From the NCBI RefSeq assembly GCF_004354085.1, contig NZ_SMSE01000003.1, forward strand, positions 372,001 through 436,000: a stretch of DNA of 64,000 nucleotides, read 5' to 3'. Numbering within the stretch: the stretch's first letter is position 1; each line of letters starts with the position of its first letter. The notes beneath the pieces were generated by a model that made no database searches, was not told the DNA's origin, and was given only the letters and a program-made list of their open reading frames with translations. Origin of the DNA: Seongchinamella unica. Its GTDB lineage: Bacteria; Pseudomonadota; Gammaproteobacteria; Pseudomonadales; Halieaceae. The position numbers and the translations under genes were made by a program. Shown here in pieces: positions 24,815 to 34,667 of this stretch.

Positions 24815-26113
24815 TCATCGGTTCATAAAGGGTGACCAGGCTGGCTCACGCACGTCGCCTTCCCGCGATGGCAACCGGAACTTCACTCCCCCGTCCACCG
24901 AAACCGCCGCAAGTATGCCGCGACCCGCGTGTTTCGTAGCGTACAATACCATAGAGCCATTGGGTGCGATACTGGGACTTTCATCCAATTCAGTGGAAGT
25001 CAGTACTTGCAGACGGTTGGTCACCAGGTCCAGCAGGGCAATGTGGAACTGGCCATTCTGCTGGTGCACCATCACCACGTTGCGACCGTCCTGGGCCACC
25101 CGGGCCCGGGCGTTGTAGCTACCCTCGAAGGTCAGGCGTTCGGTGGTGCCGGTACGCAGGTCATAGCGATAGATCTGCGGCCGCCCCCCCCTGTCGGAGG
25201 TGAACAGCAGCGAGCGACCGTCGGGCATCCAGGTCGGCTCGGTGTCGATGGCATAATGACGGGTAATTCGGGTCAGCTTTTTGCTGGCCAGGTTCATCAG
25301 GTAGATGTCGGGGCTGCCGTCCTTGGACAGCACCATGGCCATATTCTTGCCATCTGGCGACCAGGCCGGTGCGCCATTGAGCCCCCGGAAAGCGGTGAGC
25401 TGCTCGCGGGCACCGGTACTCAGGTTCTGGCGGTAAATAGCGGGCCTTCCCGACTCAAACGAAACATAGGATATCTGGCTGCCATCCGGGGACCAGCCAG
25501 GGGCCAGTACTGGCTCGCGGGACTCCAGCAGCACGATGGGCCGGGCACCATCGGAATCGGCCAGGGTCAGGCGAAAGTAGTCCTTGCCTCCTGGGACCCG
25601 GGTGACTGACACATAGAGCAATCGGGTAGCGAAGGCACCGCGAATGCCGGTCAGCTTCTCGTACACCGCGTCGGACACCCGGTGGGCAAGCATCCGGGCC
25701 TCGTTGATGGGACCGGTTTCCACCCCCCGATGGGCCTGACGCTGGCGCACCACATCGTAGAGTTCATACTCGATGCGCATCTGGGTACCCTGGGCGGACA
25801 CCCTGCCAATCAGCAGGTATTCGGAGTCGATGGCCCGCCAGTCCCGGTAAAAAATTTCCTGCTGGGTACTGGGGCGGCCGAGCATATCCGAGCGCGAAAC
25901 CGGGGCGAACTGGCCGCTGCGCGCCAGGTCGGAGTCCACCACCCAGGCCACATCTTCAGGAGCTGCCCCCGGTTCCAGCCAATTGAAGGGCACCACCGCA
26001 ATGGAAGTGGGGTTATCCCTGCCCTGGGTAATCTCGATTGTCAGTTCCGCCCTGGCAGTCAGGGCCGACAGAACCAGTATCAGCGGGGTAATGACCAAAA
26101 ACAGCCGTTTCAT
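24815..26113 (-). CDS. tolB: Tol-Pal system beta-propeller protein TolB
   Basis: Periplasmic protein of the Tol-Pal envelope machine, 432 aa, with signal peptide ([22 protein letters not shown]). The N-terminal domain starts [21 protein letters not shown] six-bladed beta-propeller follows with repeats such as [43 protein letters not shown] and [18 protein letters not shown]. Its start overlaps the tolA stop by 1 nt, indicating translational coupling. Confidence 0.97.
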   Translation of the reverse strand: MKRLFLVITPLILVLSALTARAELTIEITQGRDNPTSIAVVPFNWLEPGAAPEDVAWVVDSDLARSGQFAPVSRSDMLGRPSTQQEIFYRDWRAIDSEYLLIGRVSAQGTQMRIEYELYDVVRQRQAHRGVETGPINEARMLAHRVSDAVYEKLTGIRGAFATRLLYVSVTRVPGGKDYFRLTLADSDGARPIVLLESREPVLAPGWSPDGSQISYVSFESGRPAIYRQNLSTGAREQLTAFRGLNGAPAWSPDGKNMAMVLSKDGSPDIYLMNLASKKLTRITRHYAIDTEPTWMPDGRSLLFTSDRGGRPQIYRYDLRTGTTERLTFEGSYNARARVAQDGRNVVMVHQQNGQFHIALLDLVTNRLQVLTSTELDESPSIAPNGSMVLYATKHAGRGILAAVSVDGGVKFRLPSREGDVREPAWSPFMNR

Positions 26114-26877
26114 CAGTAACGTAAATCCTCTGGTTTGAATAACAGGCGGAAACGCCTGAAGTTGTTCTCGAATTCTGCGCTGGGCAGGTTTTGCAGCTCA
26201 GGGAAACTTCCGGCTTTCTTGACCGCATTGATCGCTGAATTGTCGAACGCGGCGTTGCCACTGCCGCGTATCAGGGTCACGCTGACCACCTCGCCGGTGG
26301 GCACCAGTTGCAGCCGCAGTTCCGCCTCCATGCCATTGCGGGCACTGGGAGGCCGGCTCCAGTAGTTAATCACCGTCTGGGCAATGAGTGCAGTGTAGCT
26401 GGCGACCATCTCCCGGGCCGTGGCGGTCGCTTCCAGCGCCTCGTCTTCCTGCGCCATCGCCCGGGCCATATCGGCACGGGCGAGTGCGGCAAGTTCTTCC
26501 TCGGTGATGCGGGGCTCCGGTTTGGGTTCGGGTTTGGGTTTAGGCTTGGCAGTGGTCGCTTTCGGCTTCGTCTCTACCTTGGGCTGGGGCTTCGGCTTGG
26601 GTTTCGCAGGTACCGGCTTGGCGGGGGTCACTTTTGGCTTCGACTGGACTTTTGGTTTGGGCTTCGGCTTCGGCTTCGGCTGAAATTCGCTGACATCGAC
26701 CAAGCGGGCATTGATCACCTTGGGCACCGGCTTGACCTTGACCACCTCGGGTTCAAAATTCGCCCAGTTCACCGTCAGCGCCACCAGGATCAGGGCGTGC
26801 AGAGCCAGCGACGCCAGCGCCGGGCGCACGATAATGCGCGGCAGTACCGGCTTGCCATATACCGATTCCGTGGCCAC
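26113..26877 (-). CDS. tolA: TolA envelope-spanning protein
   Basis: Inner-membrane anchored protein that reaches across the periplasm to TolB/Pal, 254 aa. One N-terminal membrane helix ([21 protein letters not shown]) is followed by a Lys/Pro-rich extended domain of repeated KPKP units (about residues 65-125) in place of the long Ala/Lys helix of E. coli TolA. The C-terminal TolA/TonB-like domain reads [20 protein letters not shown] and [24 protein letters not shown]. One-nucleotide overlaps occur with tolR upstream and tolB downstream. Confidence 0.93.
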   Translation of the reverse strand: MATESVYGKPVLPRIIVRPALASLALHALILVALTVNWANFEPEVVKVKPVPKVINARLVDVSEFQPKPKPKPKPKVQSKPKVTPAKPVPAKPKPKPQPKVETKPKATTAKPKPKPEPKPEPRITEEELAALARADMARAMAQEDEALEATATAREMVASYTALIAQTVINYWSRPPSARNGMEAELRLQLVPTGEVVSVTLIRGSGNAAFDNSAINAVKKAGSFPELQNLPSAEFENNFRRFRLLFKPEDLRY

Positions 26878-27293
26878 TAGGGGTTCTCTGTCACCAGCCC
26901 GACACTGGGCGCACCGGCCTGCTGCAGGGCCACCATCACGGTGACCACCTGGCCATAGGGTACCGCCTCATCGCCCCAGATGAGCACCGGCTTGTCGGGA
27001 TTGGTCCTCATGACTTTCGACACCCGGTCGCGGATGGTAGCCAGGGCCAGTACCTGCTCTTCGTTACCGAGGTTGAGAAACAGTTCCCCGCTGGCGTTGA
27101 CCGATACGATTAACGGTTCGCTATCCTGGTTTTCAACCGGGGCCGCGCTGGCCTCGGGAAGGTCAACCTTCACCCCCTGCATCAGCATGGGGGCAGTGAC
27201 CATAAAAATGATCAATAGCACCAGCATCACATCGATGTAAGGCACCACATTGATCTCGGCCATCGGCCTGCGCTTGTTGCGAGTCCTGTTCAC
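26877..27293 (-). CDS. tolR: TolR inner-membrane protein (ExbD family)
   Basis: Part of the TolQ-TolR proton-driven motor, 138 aa. A single N-terminal membrane helix contains the proton-pathway Asp (AEINVVPYIDVMLVLLIIFMVTAP). The periplasmic domain carries VDLPEASAAP and PDKPVLIWGDEAVPYGQVV. It begins 6 nt after the tolQ stop and overlaps tolA by 1 nt. Confidence 0.96.
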   Translation of the reverse strand: MNRTRNKRRPMAEINVVPYIDVMLVLLIIFMVTAPMLMQGVKVDLPEASAAPVENQDSEPLIVSVNASGELFLNLGNEEQVLALATIRDRVSKVMRTNPDKPVLIWGDEAVPYGQVVTVMVALQQAGAPSVGLVTENP

Positions 27294-27299
27294 CCCTGC

Positions 27300-28010
27300 T
27301 TACCCTGCCCGCTTGTTCTTGGCCCGCAGGGCGTAGGCCTGGCGGTAGAGAATACTGGAAAACTCGTCGACGAAGGTGTCGTAACGATTACTGAACACCT
27401 CGACCTTGGAGGAGAAGCGGTTATAGGCAAGCACGGCGGGGATGGCGGCAAACAGTCCCATGGCGGTTGCGACCAGTGCCTCGGAAATACCCGGTGCCAC
27501 GGTGGCCAGGGTCGCCTGGGTGGCGTTGGCCAGCCCGCGGAAGGAATGCATGATACCCCAGACCGTGCCGAACAGGCCGATATAGGGACTGGTTGAACCC
27601 ACCGAGGCGAGAAACGCCAGGTGCCGTTCCAAGCGTTCTTCCTCGCGCATCATTGCCACTCGCATTGCCCGCCGCGAGCCCTCCAGAATGGCCTCGGAAT
27701 CCATCTCTGACTGCTGGGCGAGGCGGGAAAATTCCTTGAAGCCGGCCCGGAAAATACTTTCCATGCCAAGGATTGGGCTACCGTGGGAGGCTTTTTCGTT
27801 GCCCTCCCGGTACAGTTGTGACAGGTCTATGCCGGACCAGAAGCGCTCCTCGAAGCTGTACATCTCCTCCCTGGCACTACGCAGGTAGAGAAAACGCTGG
27901 ACGATCATGTACCAGGACAACATCGACGCCGCAACCAGCAGGGCCATCACCAGCTGCACGGTGAAACTGGCATGTATTACCAGGTCTATCAGGCTTAACT
28001 GCTCTTCCAA
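27300..28010 (-). CDS. tolQ: TolQ inner-membrane motor protein (MotA/TolQ/ExbB family)
   Basis: Proton-channel partner of TolR, 236 aa, with three membrane segments: one near the N-terminus (VQLVMALLVAASMLSWYMIVQ) and two in the C-terminal half. The hallmark VGSTSPYIGLFGTVWGIMHSFRGL ... APGISEALVATAMGLFAAIPAVLAYN is intact. It follows ybgC by 23 nt. Confidence 0.97.
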   Translation of the reverse strand: MEEQLSLIDLVIHASFTVQLVMALLVAASMLSWYMIVQRFLYLRSAREEMYSFEERFWSGIDLSQLYREGNEKASHGSPILGMESIFRAGFKEFSRLAQQSEMDSEAILEGSRRAMRVAMMREEERLERHLAFLASVGSTSPYIGLFGTVWGIMHSFRGLANATQATLATVAPGISEALVATAMGLFAAIPAVLAYNRFSSKVEVFSNRYDTFVDEFSSILYRQAYALRAKNKRAG

Positions 28011-28033
28011 TTCAGGTCCCCTTGGTGGTTCTG

Positions 28034-28441
28034 TTATTGTGCCGGCAGCAGCCGGTCCCTCATGTCTCTGGGTATGCGCCGGGGCTTGACTCCGCTGCGA
28101 TCTACACAGGCGATAGTCAGTTCCCCCGCGGCCAGATCCTGCCCCGCCCTGCGCACGGTCTGGGCGAACCTGATGGAGGCCCCGCCCAGCGCCAAGATCC
28201 GGGCGGTGGCCTGCAACTGGTCATCCAGGTACGCCGGTGCCAGGTACCTGATCGCCGCATCCCTCACCACAAACATCAGGTCGTGGTTGAAAATATAATC
28301 CTTGCCGTAGCCGAGATTGCGCATGTACTCCGTGCGCGCCCGCTCCATAAACTTGAGGTAGTTGACGTAATAGACAATCCCCCCGGCATCGGTGTCCTCG
28401 ATATAGACCCGCAGGGGCAGGGAAAATTCCTCCGCCGCCAT
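28034..28441 (-). CDS. ybgC: Tol-Pal-associated acyl-CoA thioesterase YbgC
   Basis: Hot-dog fold thioesterase of 135 aa, the usual first gene of tol-pal clusters. The signature is YIEDTDAGGIVYYVNYLKFMERARTEYM, with the catalytic Asp in EDTDAGG. Its ATG shares one base with the ruvB stop (TGATG), so it is coupled to ruvB. Confidence 0.95.
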   Translation of the reverse strand: MAAEEFSLPLRVYIEDTDAGGIVYYVNYLKFMERARTEYMRNLGYGKDYIFNHDLMFVVRDAAIRYLAPAYLDDQLQATARILALGGASIRFAQTVRRAGQDLAAGELTIACVDRSGVKPRRIPRDMRDRLLPAQ

Positions 28442-29496
28442 CAGTTATCGCCCCCTCCCAGATCAAGAGAGAGGTTACCACTATCCGGGCTGTTCGGCTG
28501 CGGTAAACCGAAGTGCAAATAGGCATTCCGGGTGACCATTCTGCCTCTCGGCGTGCGCAGCATGTAGCCCTGCTGGATCAGGTAGGGCTCAAGCACATCC
28601 TCGATGGTGCCGCGCTCCTCGGAAATGGCCGCCGCCAGGCTGTCCACCCCCACCGGGCCGCCGTCGAACTTCTCGATCATGGCCAGCAACAGACGCCGGT
28701 CCTGGTGATCAAAACCCTGCTGGTCGACGCTGAGCATGTCCAGCGCCCGATCCGCCACAGAATCCGTGATATGGCCATCGGCCTTGACCTCGGCGAAGTC
28801 ACGCACCCGCCGCAGCAGCCGGTTGGCGATACGCGGGGTGCCCCGGGAGCGCCGGGCAATCTCGGTGGCCCCCTTGCTGTCTATACCTATCTCGAGAATA
28901 TTGGCAGAGCGCTCAACGATGTGGGCAAGGTCACCCACCTCATAAAATTCCAGCCGCTGGACAATCCCGAAGCGGTCCCGCAGCGGCGAGGTCAGCAGGC
29001 CGGCGCGGGTGGTGGCGCCCACCAGGGTGAACGGCGGCAGGTCCAGCTTGATGGAGCGGGCCGCGGGCCCTTCGCCGATCATGATGTCCAGCTGGTAGTC
29101 TTCCATCGCCGGGTACAGCACCTCTTCCACGAAGGGGCTGAGTCGGTGAATCTCGTCGATAAACAGCACATCACCCGGTTCCAGGTTGGTCATCAGCGCG
29201 GCTATGTCACCGGCCTTCTCCAGAACGGGGCCGGAGGTTGTCTTCAGGGAGACACCCATCTCGTTGGCGATAATGCTGGCCAGGGTCGTCTTGCCCAGCC
29301 CCGGCGGGCCAAAAATCAGGGTGTGGTCCAGGGGCTCTTGCCGCTGTTTCGCCGCCTGCAGGAAGATGGACATTTGCTGCCGCACCACCTGCTGGCCAAC
29401 GTACTCGTCCAGGGTCTTGGGCCGGATGGCCCTGTCCATGGCATCTTCCCGTGGGCTGACCGGCTCCGGGGCGATCAGGCGGTCGGTTTCGATCAT
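28441..29496 (-). CDS. ruvB: Holliday junction branch-migration ATPase RuvB
   Basis: AAA+ hexameric motor of the RuvABC resolvasome, 351 aa. Walker [12 protein letters not shown] and Walker [12 protein letters not shown] are present, along with sensor 1 [19 protein letters not shown] and the C-terminal winged helix ([20 protein letters not shown]). The start overlaps the ruvA stop by 4 nt. Confidence 0.97.
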   Translation of the reverse strand: MIETDRLIAPEPVSPREDAMDRAIRPKTLDEYVGQQVVRQQMSIFLQAAKQRQEPLDHTLIFGPPGLGKTTLASIIANEMGVSLKTTSGPVLEKAGDIAALMTNLEPGDVLFIDEIHRLSPFVEEVLYPAMEDYQLDIMIGEGPAARSIKLDLPPFTLVGATTRAGLLTSPLRDRFGIVQRLEFYEVGDLAHIVERSANILEIGIDSKGATEIARRSRGTPRIANRLLRRVRDFAEVKADGHITDSVADRALDMLSVDQQGFDHQDRRLLLAMIEKFDGGPVGVDSLAAAISEERGTIEDVLEPYLIQQGYMLRTPRGRMVTRNAYLHFGLPQPNSPDSGNLSLDLGGGDN

Positions 29497-30104
29497 CCGC
29501 TCACCATGGATTTCAGCGCCCGGCGAATCAGTTCCTCGCTATCGGCGATGGATTCATCATTGACGGCCGCGACCACCTTGGCCGCCTCTGTCGGCTTGTA
29601 ACCCAGGGCAATCAACGCGCTCTCGGCATCCGCCACCATGTCGGCGACTGGCGCTATGGCCGCTCCTCCTGCGGGGAGTTCGGCGTTGGTTTGTTCCAGC
29701 CAGTCCCTGAGTTTGTCGCGCATTTCCACCAACAGGCGTTCCGCGGTTTTCTTGCCGACGCCGGGCAGCGCCACCAGTGAAGAAACGTCGTCGCGCTGCA
29801 CACAGCGGGCAAAGCTGCTGGCATCCATGCCAGACAAAATAGTCAGGGCGAGTTTGGGACCAACGCCGCTGACCTTGATCAACCGGCGGAACAGGGAGCG
29901 GTCACGCTCATCGATAAAGCCGTACAGTAACTGGGCGTCCTCCCGCACCACGAAGTGGGTGACCAGGGCAACTTCAGCACCCAGTGCGGGCAACTGGAAA
30001 AGTGTGGTCATCGGGACCTGCAGTTCGTAGCCAACACCACCGACTTCCACCAGGATGTCAGGCGGCTGCTTGTAAACCAGGGTGCCCCGAATTCTGCCTA
30101 TCAT
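29493..30104 (-). CDS. ruvA: Holliday junction branch-migration protein RuvA
   Basis: Tetrameric junction-binding protein, 203 aa. The OB domain starts [28 protein letters not shown]. Two helix-hairpin-helix motifs follow ([18 protein letters not shown] and [19 protein letters not shown]). The C-terminal domain III that contacts RuvB is at about residues 155-203. It starts on the base after the ruvC stop. Confidence 0.96.
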   Translation of the reverse strand: MIGRIRGTLVYKQPPDILVEVGGVGYELQVPMTTLFQLPALGAEVALVTHFVVREDAQLLYGFIDERDRSLFRRLIKVSGVGPKLALTILSGMDASSFARCVQRDDVSSLVALPGVGKKTAERLLVEMRDKLRDWLEQTNAELPAGGAAIAPVADMVADAESALIALGYKPTEAAKVVAAVNDESIADSEELIRRALKSMVSG

Positions 30105-30623
30105 TTATCGAATCCGCCGCCGGCGCACAGATTTGGCGCCAGCCATATTTATCATGCTTTGTCGTGTGTGGGCGTGGCACAGGGCTGCCGCCAGGGCATC
30201 CGCCGCATCCTCCTGGGGTTCGGCAGGAAGTTTCAGCAGTACTTTTACCATATGCTGCACCTGGGTTTTCTCCGCGCCGCCCGTTCCCACGACTGATTGC
30301 TTGATCTGGCGGGCGGAGTATTCAGCCACCTCCATGTCCCGGATGGCGCAGGCCACAATGGCAGCGCCCCGCGCCTGGCCCAGTTTCAATGCCGAGCCGG
30401 CACTTTTGGCCATAAACACCTGTTCAACGGCCAGCTCCCCGGGACAGTACTGTTCCACCAGCTCCGAAACACTGTCGAATATTATCTTCAGACGTGGCGC
30501 CAGATCCCCCTCCGGCAGGCGGATGACCCCACTAGTGACATACTCGCTGCGGCCAGACACATGATTAATGATGCCAAAGCCGGTTTTGCGGGAACCCGGA
30601 TCGATTCCCAAAATAAGCGACAT
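30105..30623 (-). CDS. ruvC: Holliday junction resolvase RuvC
   Basis: RNase H-fold endonuclease cutting Holliday junctions, 172 aa. The first catalytic Asp is in [16 protein letters not shown]. The others are Glu in [24 protein letters not shown] and the acidic pair in [15 protein letters not shown]. It is followed directly by ruvA and ruvB. Confidence 0.97.
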   Translation of the reverse strand: MSLILGIDPGSRKTGFGIINHVSGRSEYVTSGVIRLPEGDLAPRLKIIFDSVSELVEQYCPGELAVEQVFMAKSAGSALKLGQARGAAIVACAIRDMEVAEYSARQIKQSVVGTGGAEKTQVQHMVKVLLKLPAEPQEDAADALAAALCHAHTRQSMINMAGAKSVRRRRIR

Positions 30624-30732
30624 GGAGTTTTCCGCGCCCAGTTCCAGTATGTACGAATATACAGCGCCGGGTCAGCAACGTCACTAACTGGTGAAAAGTT
30701 TGGCGTGCAAACCTGTTCGCAGGGGTTGGGGG

Positions 30733-30783
30733 TCAGGCCATCGGCCAGGTCCCGTCATTCCAGGCAGCGCCGGGATGGCCTGA
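30733..30783. repeat. 10-bp inverted repeat between yebC and ruvC
   Basis: TCAGGCCATC (30733-30742) and GATGGCCTGA (30774-30783) are perfect inverted arms around a 31-nt GC-rich centre, in the 221-bp gap between yebC and ruvC. No T run follows on either strand, so it is not an obvious terminator. The rest of the gap shows nothing I can name. Confidence 0.55.
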
Positions 30784-30844
30784 TGAGGGGGTGGGCAGAT
30801 GGACGGATTGACAGATGGGCACACAACCACAGGAGGAGCCCCAA

Positions 30845-31591
30845 TCACTCCAGCCCGGCCAGCACCTCGTCGGGGATGTCGGCATTGGTGTACACGTTCT
30901 GCACGTCGTCCAGCTCCTCCAGGGCATCCACCAGGCCCATCACCTGTTCCGCACCGGCGGCGTCGACCGCCACGGTGGTGGAGGCGACCATGGTCACCTC
31001 GCCGCCGACGGGCTCAAGGCCTGCAGCCTGCAGGGCAGATTTCACCGCGCCGAATTCCTCCCAGGGGGTCGTGACATCGATGGAACCGTCGTCATTGGCC
31101 TCGATGTCTTCGGCGCCGGCCTCGAGGGCCACTTCCATCACCTGCTCCTCGTCGACCCCCGGGGCAAAAGCGATCTGCCCGACCCGGCTGAACAGGTAGG
31201 CCACAGACCCATCAGTGCCCAGATTGCCGCCGCGTTTGGTGAATGCATGACGCACCTCTGCCACGGTGCGATTGCGATTATCGGTCATCACCTCGACGAG
31301 CACCGCGATACCGCCGGCGGCATAGCCCTCGTAGGTGAGCTCTTCCATATCGTCGGCGTCGTTGGTGCCGGCGCCGCGGGCAATTGCCCGATCGATCGTG
31401 TCGCGGGTCATGTTGGCGCCCAGCGCCTTGTCCACCGCCGCCCTCAAGCGGGGATTATCTTCCGGGGCGGGGCCGCCCTGTTTGGCGGCCACTACCAGTT
31501 CACGAATCAACTTGGTGAAAATCTTGCCCCGTTTGGCATCCTGGGCAGCCTTGCGGTGCTTTATGTTGGCCCATTTACTGTGCCCGGCCAT
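30845..31591 (-). CDS. yebC: YebC/TACO1-family translation or transcription factor
   Basis: Conserved protein of 248 aa. It opens [28 protein letters not shown] and contains [25 protein letters not shown] and [29 protein letters not shown], all diagnostic. YebC-type proteins were long called regulators; some are now linked to relief of ribosome stalling at proline stretches. It precedes ruvC, as in many gammaproteobacteria, and follows aspS. Confidence 0.96.
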   Translation of the reverse strand: MAGHSKWANIKHRKAAQDAKRGKIFTKLIRELVVAAKQGGPAPEDNPRLRAAVDKALGANMTRDTIDRAIARGAGTNDADDMEELTYEGYAAGGIAVLVEVMTDNRNRTVAEVRHAFTKRGGNLGTDGSVAYLFSRVGQIAFAPGVDEEQVMEVALEAGAEDIEANDDGSIDVTTPWEEFGAVKSALQAAGLEPVGGEVTMVASTTVAVDAAGAEQVMGLVDALEELDDVQNVYTNADIPDEVLAGLE

Positions 31592-31627
31592 GCCCTGCTT
31601 TCCTCTTTATCTACTCAAACCGACGAA

Positions 31628-33409
31628 TTACCCGGCTTTCGGCTCTTCCTTGCTCTGGCGCAGGCGTATATTCAATTCGCGCAACTGCTGCGCGTTGACG
31701 TCGCCCGGGGCATCGGTCATCACACAGTGCGCCGTTTGCGTTTTGGGGAAGGCGATCACATCACGGATGGATGCCGAGTCGGTCATCAACATGACGATCC
31801 GGTCCAGGCCGAAGGCGAGACCACCATGGGGCGGCGCACCATATTGCAGGGCCTGGAGCAGGAAGCCGAACTTTTCATTGGCCTCCTCCTCGGAAATACC
31901 GAGGATGCGGAACACCGCTTCCTGCATATCGCGCTGATGGATACGCACGCTGCCGCCACCCAGTTCGCAACCATTGAGCACCATGTCATAGGCACGGGAC
32001 AGGGCCTGGGAGGGGTTGGCCTCCAGCGCCTCGACCGAACAGGACGGTGCGGTGAAGGGATGGTGCAACGGGGTCAGGCCGCCGTTACCGTCGTCCTCGA
32101 ACATGGGGAAATCCACCACCCAGAGGGGCGCCCATCCGTCGCCGACCATACCCTGGTCTTCCGCGACCTTGATACGCAAGGCCCCCAGGGATTCGTTGAC
32201 TACCCTGGCCTTGTCGGCGCCGAAGAAAATGATATCGCCATCGGCAGCATCCAGGCGCTGCATCATCTCGCTAACCACGGCCTCGGGCATAAACTTGAGA
32301 ATCGGTGACTGCAGTCCCTCGACACCGGCTGCCAGGTCGTTGACCTTGATCCAGGCCAGGCCGCGGGCCCCGAAAATGGACACATACTTGGTGTAATCAT
32401 CGATCTCCTTGCGACTGATCGTGGCGCCGCCCGGAACCCTCAGCGCGGCCACACGGCCATCTTCATCATCGGCCGGGCCGCGGAACACCTTGAAATCCAC
32501 CTGCTGCATCAGATCGTCGACGCTAATCAGTTCCATGTCGATACGCAGGTCCGGCTTGTCAGAACCGTAACGCTCCATGGCCTCTGCGTAGGGCATGTGG
32601 GGGAACTCGGGTAGCTCCACATCGAGCGTGGTCTTGAACAGCTCCCGCACCATACGCTCGGTAATCGACATGATTTCCGCTTCATCAAGGAACGCGGTCT
32701 CGATATCTATCTGGGTGAATTCCGGCTGTCGGTCGGCCCGCAAGTCCTCGTCGCGGAAACACTTGGCCACCTGATAGTAGCGGTCGAAGCCGGACACCAT
32801 CAGCAATTGCTTGAACAGCTGGGGGGACTGGGGCAAGGCAAAGAACTGCCCCGGGTGGGTGCGACTGGGTACCAGGTAGTCGCGGGCGCCTTCCGGGGTG
32901 GCGCGGGTCAGGATCGGGGTTTCAATATCCAGGAACCCTTCATTATCAAGAAAATTGCGAATGGCAGAGGTGATTTTCGAGCGGGTAATCAGCCGCTGCT
33001 GCATTTCCTGCCGGCGCAGGTCCATGTAGCGGTACTTGAGGCGCACCTCTTCACCGACAGCGGTGTGCTCATCCAGCTGAAAGGGCGGTGTGGCGGCGGT
33101 ATTGAGTATTTCCAGTTCCTTGCCCAGCACCTCGATTTCGCCGGTGGCCATGGCGGGATTCACGGTACCCTCACCACGGGCGCGCACCCGCCCGGTAATT
33201 TTCAGCACGTACTCGCTGCGAACCTTATCGGCTCGCTCGAAGTGCTCCTCTGTATCGGGGTCGAACACCACCTGGACGATGCCCTCCCGGTCCCGCATGT
33301 CCAGGAAGATGACTCCACCGTGATCCCGGCGGCGATCAACCCATCCGCAGAGGGTGACCGTCTCGTCGATGTTGGCGGTAGTCAGGACGCCACAATAGTG
33401 AGTGCGCAT
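31628..33409 (-). CDS. aspS: Aspartyl-tRNA synthetase
   Basis: Class II aminoacyl-tRNA synthetase, 593 aa from ATG 33409 ([18 protein letters not shown]). The N-terminal OB anticodon-binding domain includes [26 protein letters not shown]. The catalytic core has motif 2 [22 protein letters not shown], the bacterial insertion domain and motif 3 [14 protein letters not shown]. It lies between the FmdB-type gene (45 nt upstream) and yebC (36 nt downstream) on the same strand. Confidence 0.97.
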   Translation of the reverse strand: MRTHYCGVLTTANIDETVTLCGWVDRRRDHGGVIFLDMRDREGIVQVVFDPDTEEHFERADKVRSEYVLKITGRVRARGEGTVNPAMATGEIEVLGKELEILNTAATPPFQLDEHTAVGEEVRLKYRYMDLRRQEMQQRLITRSKITSAIRNFLDNEGFLDIETPILTRATPEGARDYLVPSRTHPGQFFALPQSPQLFKQLLMVSGFDRYYQVAKCFRDEDLRADRQPEFTQIDIETAFLDEAEIMSITERMVRELFKTTLDVELPEFPHMPYAEAMERYGSDKPDLRIDMELISVDDLMQQVDFKVFRGPADDEDGRVAALRVPGGATISRKEIDDYTKYVSIFGARGLAWIKVNDLAAGVEGLQSPILKFMPEAVVSEMMQRLDAADGDIIFFGADKARVVNESLGALRIKVAEDQGMVGDGWAPLWVVDFPMFEDDGNGGLTPLHHPFTAPSCSVEALEANPSQALSRAYDMVLNGCELGGGSVRIHQRDMQEAVFRILGISEEEANEKFGFLLQALQYGAPPHGGLAFGLDRIVMLMTDSASIRDVIAFPKTQTAHCVMTDAPGDVNAQQLRELNIRLRQSKEEPKAG

Positions 33410-33454
33410 AGCATGTTTCCGTATCAATGACTGGATGGCCGCCGGGGCCAGGGC

Positions 33455-33742
33455 TCAGGCGGACTTGGTACTCTCGGTGCCGCCAGCGGGAGCAGACTTG
33501 TCGCTGGAGGGGGCTGAGCCAGAGGCAGAGTCGGAAGCACCGTGCAGGTTCTTCTTGTTGCCGGTCTTGAAATCCGTCTCATACCAGCCGCCGCCCTTGA
33601 GGCGAAAAGCAGCAGCTGAGACCTTCTTCCGCAGCTCAGGCGCGCCACATTCGGGACAATCGGTGAGAGGGGCGTCGCTGATCTTCTGCAGGGCCTCCAT
33701 CTCTTTGCCACATTTCTGGCACTGGTATTCGTAGATCGGCAT
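33455..33742 (-). CDS. FmdB-family zinc-ribbon protein
   Basis: A 95-aa protein beginning MPIYEYQCQKCGKEMEALQKISDAPLTDCPECG, the CxxC...CxxC zinc-ribbon of the FmdB regulatory-protein family. The C-terminal third is Ser/Ala/Gly/Lys-rich and disordered. It commonly sits next to aspS in proteobacteria, as here. Its cellular role is not established. Confidence 0.92.
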   Translation of the reverse strand: MPIYEYQCQKCGKEMEALQKISDAPLTDCPECGAPELRKKVSAAAFRLKGGGWYETDFKTGNKKNLHGASDSASGSAPSSDKSAPAGGTESTKSA

Positions 33743-33848
33743 GACTTAACCCACCTGAAATCAGTTGTAGAGAGAAAAAATCGAGGCGCGGATTTTAACC
33801 CAAGCGAGGGGAGAGTCCAAGCTCGGCGGAGGGTGATATTTAGAGGGC

Positions 33849-33880
33849 AAAAAGCCCCGGCACCTTGCGGTGCTTAAAAA
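33849..33880 (-). terminator. Probable intrinsic terminator downstream of the HU-like gene
   Basis: Minus strand: AAGCACC-GCAA-GGTGC hairpin followed by CGGGGCTTTTT, about 60 nt after the HU-like stop. The upper stem is perfect; the lower part is imperfect and the T run is five long. Confidence 0.6.
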
Positions 33881-33939
33881 GAAAGCTGGCGATCAGCCGC
33901 CCCGATAGCGCGACGGGACGACTGATCAGGTCACGGCGC

Positions 33940-34380
33940 TCAGGAAGCGGCGTATTCCTTCAGCTTCTTCAGTGGACGAATCTTGACAGCAATGCTGGCA
34001 GGCTTCGCCTTGAACACGGTTTCTTCACCGGTGAAGGGGTTGATACCCTTGCGCGCCTTGCGGGCGGGCTTCTTCACAGTGGTGATTTTCATCACACCAG
34101 GGATAGTGAACTCGCCAACAGCGCGCTTCTTGATGCTGCGCTCGATCAGTGTGTTCAGCTCATCAAGAACCGCATTGACCTGTTTCTTGCTCAGATCGGT
34201 GCTTTCAGCGAGGCTGGCAACAATCTGGCTCTTGGTCATCTTGTCCCGAATAGCGGCTGCCTTCTTGGCGGGAGCTGCCTTTTTCGCTGCTACCTTCTTC
34301 TTGGCGGGTGCTTTTTTCTTGGCTGGAGCCTTCTTCTTGGCTGGAGCCTTTTTCTTCGCTGCTGCTTTTTTAGTCGCCAT
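33940..34380 (-). CDS. HU/IHF-family DNA-binding protein with lysine-rich histone-H1-like tail
   Basis: Nucleoid-associated protein of 146 aa, longer than standard HU (about 90 aa). Residues 1-47 form a tail of Lys/Ala/Pro units (repeated KKKAPA), like eukaryotic H1 tails or AlgP. The HU fold follows: MTKSQIVASLAESTDLSKKQVNAVLDEL, GEFTIPGVMKITTVKKPARKARKGINPFTGEE and a basic C-terminus. The DNA-binding arm and the NP motif that intercalates are present. It is divergent from proS, with a likely promoter at 34476-34504, and has its own terminator. Expected role: chromosome compaction with extra electrostatic DNA contacts. Confidence 0.9.
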   Translation of the reverse strand: MATKKAAAKKKAPAKKKAPAKKKAPAKKKVAAKKAAPAKKAAAIRDKMTKSQIVASLAESTDLSKKQVNAVLDELNTLIERSIKKRAVGEFTIPGVMKITTVKKPARKARKGINPFTGEETVFKAKPASIAVKIRPLKKLKEYAAS

Positions 34381-34475
34381 GTTATTTTCGACCTTCCCTA
34401 ATAGTGAAAATGAATCGGATGTGTCCCAGCGCTCCGCGTCCCCACTCGTTCGGCGGCTCGCACGCCACGTGCATA

Positions 34476-34504
34476 GTATTAATCCATGAAACCCTGTAAT
34501 ACAA
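34476..34504 (-). promoter_or_regulatory. Probable promoter of the HU-like gene
   Basis: Minus strand TTGTAT (34504-34499) and TAATAC (34481-34476), spacer 17 nt, about 95 nt before the start codon. Both hexamers match consensus only moderately. Confidence 0.45.
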
Positions 34505-34601
34505 GCGTTTTTCGGGGCCCATAGTCGAAAAACCCCTATTTTTTAAGTCTCGCGGCGCATTTGGTCTGTTCAAAGTGCCAAAATGAGGCAGATAAGTGGC
34601 G

Positions 34602-34630
34602 TTTACCCCCGGGAGTATCGGCTCTAGAAT
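34602..34630 (+). promoter_or_regulatory. Probable sigma-70 promoter of proS
   Basis: TTTACC (34602-34607) and TAGAAT (34625-34630) with an exact 17-nt spacer, 38 nt before the proS ATG, followed by a GC-rich discriminator (AGGCGCCC). Confidence 0.7.
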
Positions 34631-34667
34631 AGGCGCCCTGAATCAATTCCCGGATATAGTTGCCATC

